Source: JAGMDK01 sp023128695 (lineage in GTDB: Bacteria > Planctomycetota > Phycisphaerae > UBA1845 > Fen-1342). From it: a stretch of DNA of 12,847 bases. This document shows positions 1 through 7,150 of the stretch, piece after piece. Every line of letters begins with the position of its first letter. Position 1 is the first letter of the stretch. The stretch spans positions 1-12,847 of the forward strand of contig DAOVQG010000117.1 of the NCBI GenBank assembly GCA_030628805.1, read 5' to 3'. The notes beneath the pieces are model-generated. The model had not been told where the DNA came from and ran no database searches. It saw only the letters and a list, made by a program, of their open reading frames with translations. Both the position numbers and the translations under genes were made by a program.

Positions 1-1131
1 CGGGGCGCGACCTTCGTGGGCCTCAGCATACTGGCCGTGTATGGCACGGTGCTCCAGTTCGGCCGCTATAGCCTGACCTACGAACTCCAGAGGGCCGAAC
101 GGAACATCCTGGTGCGAGACGGGATTACACGTGCCAACTACCCGCCTGCGTACGTCCTGCCATTCGCGGAAGGCTTAATCGAAACCTATAACTCCGCGCT
201 GCACTACTGTGACCGACACTGGTGCGCCGGCTCGCAACAGAATTTCAAGCTGTCGTGGCAATACTGGCACTCATGTTGGTCGCCGTATGAGGTGCTCCAG
301 GGTAAAGGGGTGTTTCCGCCGGACGCGATCGCGTCGACATACCCAGCAGGGATCATGCCGTATTTTTTCAGTGACTTGACGGTGATCGACCGGCACGGGC
401 TCACCGATCGACACGTGGCCCGCCAGACGGTCGAGACGCGCAATTCGGAGCGGCGGATCGCCCACGACAGAGAGGCGGACCAAACGTATCTGGACGAGCG
501 CGGTGAAAACATCGCCATCTATCCGGCCGCGAAGACCTTGCGCGAAACGTATACCACGCCCCGCGTCTGGTCGGGTTTCGTGCTGAGGATCCGCGACGAT
601 TTGTGGATGCCCTTCATGGTGCGCGAGCGGGCTTGGGCCGAGCGGGCTTTCGCCGGGCAGGACGTGTGGGAGTGGGGCGTGGTCCAGACCGTCGGGGACT
701 TTGAGTCGGGCCAGGCCGAGGGATGGGAATTCGCCGGTGAGGCGTTTGAAGGGAACCCGCGCCTCGCGAGCGAGTGGCACACGGGTTCTGTGGGCTCGCG
801 TCTGCTGAACTCGTGGCACGCCACCCTCCTCGATCAGGCGACGGGAACCGTGCGTTCGCCCACTTTCACGGCGGATGAGAATTGCTTACTGAGTTTCCGG
901 GTGGGCGGAGGGGGAGTTGAGGACGTCGGCGTGGCACTCCTGGCGGACGGCGCCGTGGTCGAGACCTGGCGCGGGGAGAACTCTCAGGAGCTGCGGCTGG
1001 TCTCGCTGAGCCTGGCCAAGTACGCGGGCAAAACGCTGCAATTGGAAGTGTTCGATCGGACCACGGAGGGCTGGGGTCATATCTACGCCGATCACTTCGT
1101 CGTCGTCGGTCCGCGCCGGGCGTTTGAATGA
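1..1131 (+). CDS. C-terminal part of a probable membrane glycosyltransferase-like protein with a C-terminal jelly-roll-like module (5' truncated)
   Basis: The frame is open from base 1 to a TGA at 1129-1131, so the true start lies outside the window. The visible part begins with a hydrophobic stretch (GLSILAVYGTVLQF), probably the last membrane helix. It is followed by an extracytoplasmic region with the segment YFFSDLTVIDRHGLTDRHVA. That segment resembles the conserved 'D..GL.D..IA' stretch in soluble tails of polytopic GT39/arabinofuranosyltransferase-like membrane proteins, which is a family inference from memory. From about base 700 a separate domain starts (DFESGQAEGWEFAGEAFEG, later LLNSWHA, TGTVRSPTF, GWGHIYADHFVV). 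It resembles the beta-sandwich that follows some planctomycete hydrolase domains and probably binds carbohydrate. The gene is separated from gspE by about 117 bases and has no visible link to secretion. The membrane-protein tail is fairly clear; the glycosyltransferase identity is tentative. Confidence 0.5.
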   Translation, partial: RGATFVGLSILAVYGTVLQFGRYSLTYELQRAERNILVRDGITRANYPPAYVLPFAEGLIETYNSALHYCDRHWCAGSQQNFKLSWQYWHSCWSPYEVLQGKGVFPPDAIASTYPAGIMPYFFSDLTVIDRHGLTDRHVARQTVETRNSERRIAHDREADQTYLDERGENIAIYPAAKTLRETYTTPRVWSGFVLRIRDDLWMPFMVRERAWAERAFAGQDVWEWGVVQTVGDFESGQAEGWEFAGEAFEGNPRLASEWHTGSVGSRLLNSWHATLLDQATGTVRSPTFTADENCLLSFRVGGGGVEDVGVALLADGAVVETWRGENSQELRLVSLSLAKYAGKTLQLEVFDRTTEGWGHIYADHFVVVGPRRAFE

Positions 1132-1236
1132 ACCTCCATGACCGATCCCTCCACATCCGGGCGTTTGTTGAAAATCGTCGTAGCTTTTCCATGAAACCAT
1201 CGAGTGCAGTTACCGTATTATATTGTGCACTGATGC

Positions 1237-1244
1237 GGGAGGTG
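1237..1244 (+). promoter_or_regulatory. Ribosome binding site of gspE
   Basis: GGGAGGTG lies a few bases before the ATG at 1249, a strong Shine-Dalgarno match that fixes the gspE start. The roughly 117-base gap from gene 1 contains an AT-rich patch (TATTATAT, 1216-1223) that could be a -10 element, but no convincing -35 is placed for it. The operon promoter is therefore not assigned. Confidence 0.6.
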
Positions 1245-1248
1245 CGGC

Positions 1249-2967
1249 ATGGCTGGCAGTCGGATTGGCGACCTGATCGTCGAACTCGGTTATGTAACGC
1301 CCGACCGGCTCGCGCAGGCCGAGCGGGCCCCACAACGCGAGGGGCTGCGCTTCGGCGAGCACCTGGTCCTGCTCGGCCTGCTCCACCGCGACGACCTGAC
1401 GCATGCCCTCGCGGTCCAGCACGATATTCCCACGGTCGATCTGCCCGAGGTCGAGATTCCATCGGAGGCCTTGCAGTGCGTGCCGGCCGATCTGGCCCAG
1501 CGCTATCGCGTGCTGCCGCTCGATCTGACCAACGGGCGGCTTGCATTGGCAATGGCCGATCCGTTCGACTTCCAGGCCGTGGACGACCTCAGCGCCATCT
1601 GCGGACGCCGGATCGACCGTCGCCATGCTCGCCCGGCCGAGTTGGCCGACGCCCTGCGCCGGCATTACGGCACGTCGGCGGCCCGGATGGCGGATACGTT
1701 GGCGGCGGAGTCGGAGGATGTGGACAAGATTGATACGGACGACTCCATCGGGCACCTGCACGAGCTGGCCCGCGAGCCCTCGCTGATCAACCTCCTCAAC
1801 CTGATCATCCTCGAAGCCGTCCAGGATCAGGCCAGCGACATCCACATCGAGCCGTTCGAGCATGTACTCAAGGTCAAATACCGCATCGACGGCGTGTTGC
1901 ACGAGATGACGCCGCCTTCCAAGCACCTTCAGGCCGCGATCATCAGCCGCATCAAGATCATGGCCCATCTGAACATCGCCGAGCGCTTCGTGCCGCAGGA
2001 CGGGCACATCAAGTTCGCCACCCCGGAGGCCCAGGTGGACATCCGCGTGTCGACCGTTCCGACGATGTTCGGCGAAAGCGTGGTGCTGCGGATTCTCGAC
2101 AAGAGCAGTACGCTGCGCCAGCTCAGCGAGTTGGGCATGGCCGAGAACCTGCTGGAGCCGTTCAACGCCACGATCCGTCGCACGCACGGGATCGTCCTGG
2201 TGACCGGCCCGACCGGCAGCGGCAAGACGACGACGCTGTACGCGGCCCTCAACCACATATATACGCCCGGCAAGAAGATCATCACGATTGAGGACCCGGT
2301 CGAGTTTCACCTGGACGGCATCAACCAGATGCAGGTCAACCCGAAGCGCGGGCTGACGTTCGCCAACGGCCTGCGCTCGATCCTGCGGCAGGACCCGGAC
2401 ATCATCATGGTCGGCGAGATTCGCGACAACGAGACGGCGGACATCGCTATCCGCAGCGCCCTGACCGGGCACTTGGTATTATCTTCGTTGCACACAAACG
2501 ACGCCGCCGGGGCGATCACGCGGCTGCTGGACATGGGGATCGAGCCGTTCCTGCTGGCCACGACGGTCGAAGCGGTGATCGCCCAGCGGCTGATGCGGCT
2601 CGTCTGCGAGCGGTGTGCCGAGACGTACGTGCCGTCGCCGCAAGTGCTCGAACAGCTCGGGTCGGATGCCTCGTCGTTCGCGGGCATGACCTTGCGGCGG
2701 GGGCAGGGTTGTGAGGACTGCCATCGCACGGGTTTTCGCGGCCGGGTGGGCATTTTCGAGATGATCCAGGTGAACGATGCGATCCGCGATGTGATTCTCC
2801 AGCGTCCGTCGAGCAACTTGGTACGCCAGGCCGCCGACGGGAACTTCGCCAACCTGCGGCAGGACGGCTATGGCAAGGTCCTGGCGGGTCGCACCACGCT
2901 TGAAGAGGTCTGGCGCGTGACTCAGGACGTGCTGGATAACGGCCATCCCACCGAGTTGGGAGAGTAA
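1249..2967 (+). CDS. gspE: Type II secretion ATPase GspE (PilB/GspE family)
   Basis: Cytoplasmic AAA+-like ATPase that powers pseudopilus assembly; 572 residues. Residues about 1-140 form an MshEN/T2SSE N-terminal domain (starting SRIGDLIVELGYVTPDRLAQ), which in the family binds GspL or a nucleotide second messenger. The ATPase core has a Walker A GPTGSGKT at 320-327, an Asp box ITIEDPVE at 345-352, Walker B IIMVGEIRD at 385-393 with catalytic Glu390, and a His box LTGHLVLSSLHT at 405-416. A zinc-binding CxxC pair at Cys453/456 and Cys488/491 completes the GspE/PilB signature. All key residues are present, so the enzyme should be active. The start is chosen from GGAGGTG six bases upstream. 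By sequence alone the family overlaps with PilB; the gspF-K neighbours settle it as T2SS. Its TAA is followed directly by a palindromic repeat array. Confidence 0.95.
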   Translation: MAGSRIGDLIVELGYVTPDRLAQAERAPQREGLRFGEHLVLLGLLHRDDLTHALAVQHDIPTVDLPEVEIPSEALQCVPADLAQRYRVLPLDLTNGRLALAMADPFDFQAVDDLSAICGRRIDRRHARPAELADALRRHYGTSAARMADTLAAESEDVDKIDTDDSIGHLHELAREPSLINLLNLIILEAVQDQASDIHIEPFEHVLKVKYRIDGVLHEMTPPSKHLQAAIISRIKIMAHLNIAERFVPQDGHIKFATPEAQVDIRVSTVPTMFGESVVLRILDKSSTLRQLSELGMAENLLEPFNATIRRTHGIVLVTGPTGSGKTTTLYAALNHIYTPGKKIITIEDPVEFHLDGINQMQVNPKRGLTFANGLRSILRQDPDIIMVGEIRDNETADIAIRSALTGHLVLSSLHTNDAAGAITRLLDMGIEPFLLATTVEAVIAQRLMRLVCERCAETYVPSPQVLEQLGSDASSFAGMTLRRGQGCEDCHRTGFRGRVGIFEMIQVNDAIRDVILQRPSSNLVRQAADGNFANLRQDGYGKVLAGRTTLEEVWRVTQDVLDNGHPTELGE

Positions 2968-3163
2968 TGTAGCGGCCGGGCCCCGTACCGGCCGACCACC
3001 GGCTGGAAGCCGGTGCCACACAATGTAGCGTCCGGCCCCCGTGCCGGCCGACCACCGGCTGGAAGCCGGTGCCACACAATGTAGCGGCCAGCCCCCGTGC
3101 CGGCCGAACCACCGGCTGGAAGCCGGTGCCACACAATGTAGCGGCCGGGCCCCGTGCCGGACG
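2968..3163 (+). repeat. Tandem array of alternating palindromic repeats, ~56-bp period
   Basis: Starting on the base after the gspE stop, two elements alternate. Element A is a GTAG-headed hairpin of about 27 bases (2968-2994, 3024-3050, 3080-3106, 3137-3163). Element B is 29 bases with core ACCGGCTGGAAGCCGGTG (2995-3023, 3051-3079, 3107-3136). The three B copies are identical apart from one extra A before the third. The A copies differ at a few bases in their arms. All A copies have GTAG at the left. No plausible gene or promoter is visible within it, and the minus-strand reading frames here are just translated repeats. Confidence 0.9.
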
Positions 3164-3165
3164 AA

Positions 3166-3239
3166 TGTGTGCCACTGCTCTTGAGCAGTGCTTTGCACAG
3201 ACCTGCTGATGAAACACTGCTCAAGAGCAGTGGCACACA
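3166..3239. repeat. Perfect 25-bp inverted repeat, ~24-base spacer
   Basis: The left arm 3166-3190 begins TGTGTGCCACTGCTC and the right arm 3215-3239 is its exact reverse complement. Each arm is itself a hairpin (CACTGCTC / GAGCAGTG). The head GTGTGC followed by a CAC..GTG stem resembles element B (head GTGTGG, stem CACCGGC/GCCGGTG), so this may be another member of the same repeat class with a different stem. No T run follows, so it is not an obvious intrinsic terminator. Confidence 0.9.
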
Positions 3240-3265
3240 CCACAGGTGACACAAGGACAATATGA

Positions 3266-3324
3266 CGGCCGGTACGGAGCCCGGCCGCTACGTACACTCC
3301 GGCCGACGAGCCGTCGGTCGCTAC
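3266..3324 (-). repeat. Two GTAG-headed REP-like hairpins, inverted orientation
   Basis: Copies at 3266-3291 and 3299-3324 end in CTAC, so they read GTAG on the minus strand, opposite to the four copies at 2968-3163. The 357-base block 2968-3324 thus has outward plus-oriented copies on the left and minus-oriented copies on the right, around the 25-bp inverted repeat. This is the arrangement of a bacterial interspersed mosaic element. The remaining bases of the gspE-gspF gap (3240-3265, 3325-3351) hold only weak Shine-Dalgarno-like AAGGA and AGGA. Confidence 0.8.
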
Positions 3325-3351
3325 ACGGATGCGAGCAGGAACTCACGAATC

Positions 3352-4575
3352 GTGCCTACCTTTGCATACAAAGCGTTGAGCGCCCATGGTCAGGATGTCG
3401 CCGCCGAGGTTGAAGCGACAGACCGAGCCGCGGCGGTGCGCGAATTGGCGGCGCGCGGCGTGTGTGTGACGGATATTCGCGAGAGCGGCGGCCGGGTCGC
3501 GTCGTTGTTCAAACAAGCACCAGGTCAGCGGCTGCGCGTACGGCCGAAGCGGCTAGCGAATCTGACGCGCCAACTGGCGGTATCGCTCGAAGCCGGCTTG
3601 CCGCTGATGACCGCGCTGGAGGTCATGGGGGAGGAGTTGGACCACGCCCCGTCGTGCGAGCTGCTCAAACGCCTGGGCCAACGTGTCCAGCAAGGGGAGA
3701 GTCTGTCGGATGCTCTAGCGGAACATCCAAACATATTCCCGCCCTTGTATATCCACCTGGTCCGCGTCGGCGAGGCCGGCGGCGTGCTCGAAACGGTGCT
3801 GAGCCAACTCGCCGACATGCTCGAACGGCAGGTCGAGCTGCGCGAGCGGGTCAAGAGCGCCTCGATCTACCCCGCCGTCCTGCTGCTGGTGGGCATTGTT
3901 TCCGTAATCATCATCGTGACCGTCATCATGCCCCGGATCATCGAGTCACTCGGCGTGGAGACCTTCCTCCTGCCCTGGCCCACTCGCGTGCTGATGGGCT
4001 TCGGCGATTTCATCGGTGCCTACGGCTGGTGGCTGCTGATAGTACTGATCATCGCGGTCATCGCTTGGCGTCAACTGGTGCTGCGCGGCGCGGGCCGTCC
4101 TGCGTGGGACGCAACCAAGCTCCGCATTCCCATCCTGGGCCGTTTGACTCGCCAAGCCGAAGCCGCCCGCTTCGCCCGCGGCCTGGGCATCCTGGCGCAC
4201 GGCGGCGTAACCATCACCGAGGCCCTGGCGGTCGTGCAGGATACGCTTCAGAACGCCGTGCTATGTGGCGCGGTGCGCAAGCTGGCCGAATCCGTCAAGT
4301 CCGGCGAATCGATCGCGCGGCCCTTACAGCGTTGCGGGCTGTTTCCGCCGCTGCTGGTACAGATGGTGCGGGTGGGCGAGAACACCGGCCGGCTGGACGA
4401 GATGCTGCTGCGCGCCGCCGACGTGCACGAATCTGAGGCTCGCATCACCCTCGACCGACTGGTGAATGTATTGCCGGTCCTGATGATCCTGGCCCTGGCC
4501 GTCATCATCGGCTTCATCGTAGCCGGTCTGGTGTTGGCGATCGTAGAGTTCCAAACAACCGGTTTCGGAGCGTAA
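3352..4575 (+). CDS. gspF: Type II secretion inner-membrane platform protein GspF
   Basis: Polytopic inner-membrane protein at the core of the assembly platform, contacting GspE and GspL. From GTG 3352 it is 407 residues, the usual family length, and begins PTFAYKALSAHGQ, which matches the conserved GspF N-terminus. Two T2SF domains are visible: the first carries LANLTRQLAVSLEAGLPL, the second AEAARFARGLGILAHGGV. Membrane segments lie at about 172-196, 226-240 and 373-400. AGGA at 3337-3340 is a loose ribosome site. The frame is also open back to an ATG at 3262 preceded by AAGGA with a four-base gap, but those 30 extra residues are only translated REP repeats, so the GTG is preferred on homology. 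The operon is interrupted upstream by the repeat block. Confidence 0.93.
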   Translation: MPTFAYKALSAHGQDVAAEVEATDRAAAVRELAARGVCVTDIRESGGRVASLFKQAPGQRLRVRPKRLANLTRQLAVSLEAGLPLMTALEVMGEELDHAPSCELLKRLGQRVQQGESLSDALAEHPNIFPPLYIHLVRVGEAGGVLETVLSQLADMLERQVELRERVKSASIYPAVLLLVGIVSVIIIVTVIMPRIIESLGVETFLLPWPTRVLMGFGDFIGAYGWWLLIVLIIAVIAWRQLVLRGAGRPAWDATKLRIPILGRLTRQAEAARFARGLGILAHGGVTITEALAVVQDTLQNAVLCGAVRKLAESVKSGESIARPLQRCGLFPPLLVQMVRVGENTGRLDEMLLRAADVHESEARITLDRLVNVLPVLMILALAVIIGFIVAGLVLAIVEFQTTGFGA

Positions 4576-4580
4576 GGAAC

Positions 4581-4636
4581 GTGGGAACGTGAACACGTGG
4601 GAACGTGGGAACGTGGGAACGTGGGAACGTGGGAAC
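4581..4636 (+). repeat. 8-bp minisatellite GTGGGAAC
   Basis: Directly after the gspF stop there is one unit at 4581-4588, a variant at 4589-4596 (GTGAACAC), then five perfect units at 4597-4636. It fills almost the whole gspF-gspG gap. The frame of gspG stays open through it, giving a spurious upstream GTG at 4597; the real start at 4663 has its own ribosome site. Copy number is likely variable between strains by slippage. Confidence 0.9.
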
Positions 4637-4662
4637 GTGCGCACGCTGCAAGGAGTCGCGTT

Positions 4663-5103
4663 ATGCATAAACGTCGAAAACGGAACACACGTTGGCATTG
4701 CCCAGCCTTCACGCTGATCGAGTTCATTGTCGTGATGACGATCATCGGGATTCTGGCGGCGTTGATCGTGCCGCGCTTCATCGGGCGTATCGGCGGGGCG
4801 AAACAGGCGGTCGCCATGCAGAAGGTCGCCGTGCTGGAGGCCAAGGTGCTCGAGTTCCAGGCCGATTGCGGGCGCTTCCCCACCGCCCAGGAAGGCCTGC
4901 GAGCTCTGGTGCGGTCGCCGAACGACGTACGGAATGAATGGAAGGGGCCCTACGTCAAGGAAAAGGACATCAGCGACCCGTGGGGGGTGGAGTTGCAGTA
5001 TCGCTATCCCGGCCGCTTCAACGCGGATTTCGATATCTTCACCTACGGTGCCGACGGCCGAGAAGGCGGCGAAGATGAAAACGCGGACATTGGGAACTGG
5101 TAA
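4663..5103 (+). CDS. gspG: Major pseudopilin GspG
   Basis: Forms the shaft of the periplasmic pseudopilus after cleavage by prepilin peptidase. ATG 4663 is preceded by AAGGAG at 4650-4655 with a seven-base spacer. The product is 146 residues with a basic 15-residue leader (HKRRKRNTRWHCPA). The cleavage site is Ala15|Phe16, followed by FTLIEFIVVMTIIGILAALI with the conserved Glu at +5. Downstream family marks are FPTAQEGLRALV, DPWGVELQYRYPG and the C-terminal GADGREGGEDENADIGNW, typical of the calcium-binding loop and end of GspG. Ala instead of Gly at -1 is unusual for model T2SS but is seen in planctomycete prepilins. It lies between gspF and gspH, 16 bases before the latter's start. Confidence 0.96.
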   Translation: MHKRRKRNTRWHCPAFTLIEFIVVMTIIGILAALIVPRFIGRIGGAKQAVAMQKVAVLEAKVLEFQADCGRFPTAQEGLRALVRSPNDVRNEWKGPYVKEKDISDPWGVELQYRYPGRFNADFDIFTYGADGREGGEDENADIGNW

Positions 5104-5119
5104 CGGTGGTTGCCACGCG

Positions 5120-5737
5120 ATGTGTAGCTGTAGTAACACAATCCAAAGAGCCGCGGACTTCAGTCCGCGCGGCGCCGCGCGGGCTGAAGCTCGCGGCTCT
5201 TCAGTCTATCCGCTGGCATTTACCCTGCTCGAACTAATCATCGTCATGACAATCATCATTATCCTAGCCACCCTGATCGTGCCGCGCATGGGCGGCTCGC
5301 TTGGTCGCCGAGAGTTGCACGAGGCGGCGGGAAAGTTCGCGCATACCGTGCGGACCGTCCGCGAATTGGCGATCGCGAAAGGACAGCCTTACGCGTTGGA
5401 GATCGATCTGGACCGCGGCGGTTATTGTGTTACCACGCCGGCCGGCTCGGACCAGCCCGGCCGCTGGCAGCACGTGCAAGCCTCCTGGCTCAAGGCGCAA
5501 CGCTGGCCCAAGTCAGTCACTGTGGCTTCCTACCGCACGCCGGACGGCACAACCGCGGCGGTCGGCACGCAATACCTGAAGTTCTTCCCCGACGGCACCA
5601 GCAGCGGGGCCGCGCTGCGGCTCGCCGGTCAAAACGCGGCCTGTAACGTCGTCGTGCACCCGCACAGCGGCCGCGTGGATTACGGCGATCTTGAAACAGC
5701 CACGTTCGGCGTGGATCAGTACGACCTGGGAGATTAG
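5120..5737 (+). CDS. gspH: Minor pseudopilin GspH with a repeat-encoded leader
   Basis: Tip pseudopilin of the T2SS; 205 residues. The prepilin motif FTLLELIIVMTIIIILATLI has Glu at +5 and follows Ala33, the likely cleavage point. The mature part has GspH features: LHEAAGKFAHTVRTVRELAIAKG, then FFPDGTSSG and HPHSGRVDYG. The start is ATG 5120, the first start codon after gspG; GGTGG at 5105-5109 is a weak ribosome site. No ATG, GTG or TTG occurs in frame between 5120 and the motif, so translation must pass through the palindrome at 5146-5201. That palindrome supplies leader residues of about 10-28 (AADFSPRGAARAEARGSS). A 33-residue leader is much longer than the usual 6-20. The reading frame is intact, so it is probably functional. 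GspI follows after 31 bases. Confidence 0.88.
   Translation: MCSCSNTIQRAADFSPRGAARAEARGSSVYPLAFTLLELIIVMTIIIILATLIVPRMGGSLGRRELHEAAGKFAHTVRTVRELAIAKGQPYALEIDLDRGGYCVTTPAGSDQPGRWQHVQASWLKAQRWPKSVTVASYRTPDGTTAAVGTQYLKFFPDGTSSGAALRLAGQNAACNVVVHPHSGRVDYGDLETATFGVDQYDLGD
5146..5201. repeat. 56-bp palindrome of the AGAGCCGCG repeat class, inside gspH leader
   Basis: Two 28-base arms (5146-5173 and 5174-5201) meet at the centre and differ from perfect complementarity at three positions. Each arm contains a smaller hairpin of type (G/A)C..CTTCAG..CCGCG. The same element occurs three more times in the gspI leader. It is 56 bases long, keeps frame and contains no stop in the gspH frame. Confidence 0.9.
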
Positions 5738-5768
5738 TAGAACCAAACTGTGTGTTCTTGTCTATATT

Positions 5769-6404
5769 ATGTATTCCTGTAAGCACAACAAACAGCGCGC
5801 ACCTCTAATCGCAGAAGAGCCGCGGGCTTCAGCCCGCGCGGTGCTAACTATTGAAAAAGAAGTGTGGACTTCAGTTCTCGTAGCACGTCCGCGCGGGCTG
5901 AAGCCCGCGGCTCTTCATCGCTTGGACGCGCCGCGCGGGCTGAAGCCCGCGGCTCTTCCTCGGTCTCCACGCGCGATGACGCTGATCGAGGTACTGGTGG
6001 CCTCGGTACTGCTCAGCGTCGGCGTCGTCGGTCTGGTCTCCGTCGCGTCGTTGGCGATGCGTAACCAGCAGAAAACCGAGCAGCGCGCCGCCGCCCTATG
6101 TTTGGCGCAGGAGAAGCTGGCGGAAGTGGAAGTCGTCGGCCCACACGTGTGGATGTTGGGTCATCCAACACGGGGGCAACAGGAACAGGGACGAATTGTC
6201 TACGACTGGACGATCAAGATCGACGAGCTGTCCGCCGGCGAGCTGTTCAGCGTGTTGGTCAAGGTGAACTGGTCCGGTCCGAACGGCGGCGGAGAGGTCG
6301 CGCTGGAGACCTGGTTAAACGATTACGCCGCTGAGACGCTGCCGCCGACCGAGCGCGATGAAGAACAGGCCCCGGGCTTGCCCGGCGGATCTGAGCCGAG
6401 GTGA
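5769..6404 (+). CDS. gspI: Minor pseudopilin GspI with a long repeat-containing leader
   Basis: Tip pseudopilin that nucleates the I-J-K complex. The mature part starts at MTLIEVLVASVLLSVGVVGL (Met +1, Glu +5) after Ala69 and carries the family stretch AAALCLAQEKLAE. Later comes IVYDWTIKIDE. Three starts are possible. ATG 5769 is the first after gspH and gives a 69-residue leader, of which three repeat copies make up a large part. TTG 5922 gives an 18-residue basic leader (DAPRGLKPAALPRSPRA), a normal prepilin leader made largely by the last repeat copy, but with no visible ribosome site. ATG 5976 would leave no leader at all and is rejected. The 5740-5815 stretch is much more AT-rich than its surroundings. 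The C-terminus overlaps the gspJ ribosome site and stops at 6404. Confidence 0.85.
   Translation: MYSCKHNKQRAPLIAEEPRASARAVLTIEKEVWTSVLVARPRGLKPAALHRLDAPRGLKPAALPRSPRAMTLIEVLVASVLLSVGVVGLVSVASLAMRNQQKTEQRAAALCLAQEKLAEVEVVGPHVWMLGHPTRGQQEQGRIVYDWTIKIDELSAGELFSVLVKVNWSGPNGGGEVALETWLNDYAAETLPPTERDEEQAPGLPGGSEPR
5815..5957. repeat. Three AGAGCCGCGGG repeat copies in the gspI leader
   Basis: One copy is in plus orientation at 5815-5841 (AAGAGCCGCGGGCTTCAGCC...). Two are in inverted orientation at 5889-5915 and 5931-5957, and these two are identical over 27 bases. The first pair extends into an imperfect longer inverted repeat (GTGCTA near 5841-5846 against TAGCAC at 5881-5886). In the gspI frame the inverted copies read APRGLKPAAL, with the PRGLKPAAL core present twice. 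Confidence 0.9.
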
Positions 6405-6405
6405 G
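6398..6405 (+). promoter_or_regulatory. Ribosome binding site of gspJ, inside the gspI 3' end
   Basis: GAGGTGAG is a near-ideal anti-16S match, four bases before ATG 6410. It decides for that ATG over the in-frame GTG codons at 6401 and 6407, the first of which lies within the site itself. The gspI stop TGA (6402-6404) lies within the site, so translation of I and J is probably coupled. Confidence 0.7.
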
Positions 6406-6409
6406 TGTG

Positions 6410-7150
6410 ATGCTGCCGCGTACAAACATCACCAATACGAGAGTGACACGCACAAGGGCCGGCTTCACGCTCGTGGAACTGCTGGTGGCGACGACGATCA
6501 GTTCGCTGCTGGTCGTTTCGATCGTCAGTGCCACCCGCGCTATCTCCGGCGCACGAGCGAGCGTGGATCGCCGGATTTCGAGTGCGACTTCCGCCCGCCG
6601 GGCGCTGGACGAGATTGTCGGGGCCTTGCGGAACGTGCGGCGAGACATGGTGCGCGGCCAGCCGGTGGTCGTCGGCCACGGCGGCGGACGCGACGGCGAC
6701 CGGATCGATATCCAAATAATGAGCACCCGCCGCTCCCGACCCGACGGCGCGGAATCCGATCAGCTCGAGGTCGGCTTCTTTCTGGCGCAACTGCCGCGGC
6801 GGCAATTGCCCGCGCTCATGTGTCGGCGGGACCACGGCCTGGACGAGCATCCGGACGACGGCGGCATCGCGACCGTCGTGGCCGAGGGCATCGTCGGATT
6901 ATCATTCGAATACTTCACGGATGGTCAGTGGGTGTCCGAATGGTCAGAGCTCGAACCCCGGGCGCCGCAGGCGGTGCGCGTGATCGTCGCGGCCGCCACA
7001 CCCGAGGAGGCTGATTCGCCGCACCGCGCGCGACCGGTGGTGTTATCCACCGTGGTTGCGTTGCACGTGAACAAGCCGCTGGCGCCGCCGCCCCCGCCGC
7101 GGTCGGAGCAAGCTAGTCCCAGGCCGACGCCGGGAGGGCCACGGGGATGA
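6410..7150 (+). CDS. gspJ: Minor pseudopilin GspJ
   Basis: Tip pseudopilin; 246 residues from ATG 6410. The basic leader (LPRTNITNTRVTRTRAG) ends in Gly18 and the mature protein begins FTLVELLVATTISSLLVVSI with Glu at +5. This is the only pseudopilin here with the classical Gly at -1. The body shows GspJ features: DQLEVGFFLAQL, then VVAEGIVGLSFEYFTDGQWV and APQAVRVIVAAATPEE. The C-terminal tail is proline-rich (KPLAPPPPPRSEQ), an extension beyond the usual fold that may be disordered. The stop overlaps the gspK start (ATGA at 7147-7150), a sign of translational coupling. No repeats lie at either junction. Confidence 0.93.
   Translation: MLPRTNITNTRVTRTRAGFTLVELLVATTISSLLVVSIVSATRAISGARASVDRRISSATSARRALDEIVGALRNVRRDMVRGQPVVVGHGGGRDGDRIDIQIMSTRRSRPDGAESDQLEVGFFLAQLPRRQLPALMCRRDHGLDEHPDDGGIATVVAEGIVGLSFEYFTDGQWVSEWSELEPRAPQAVRVIVAAATPEEADSPHRARPVVLSTVVALHVNKPLAPPPPPRSEQASPRPTPGGPRG

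Noticed and set aside
204..824. Long minus-strand open frames opposite gene 1
   Set aside because: They are GC-rich antisense shadows of a convincing plus-strand protein with no recognisable motifs.
2968..3163. CRISPR-like direct repeats (also 8498-8683)
   Set aside because: Every interval between repeats is itself a repeat; there are no unique spacers and no cas genes.
3166..3239. Intrinsic terminator between gspE and gspF
   Set aside because: The hairpin is strong but has no T run after it, and the same operon continues downstream.
3262..3351. ATG 3262 as the gspF start
   Set aside because: It has a fair AAGGA site, but the extra 30 residues are translated REP copies and the conserved GspF N-terminus begins exactly at GTG 3352. 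Kept as an alternative only.
1249..4575. Type IV pilus pilB-pilC genes rather than gspE-gspF
   Set aside because: The two families are close in sequence, but gspG-H-I-J-K and L-M follow directly and no pilT is present.
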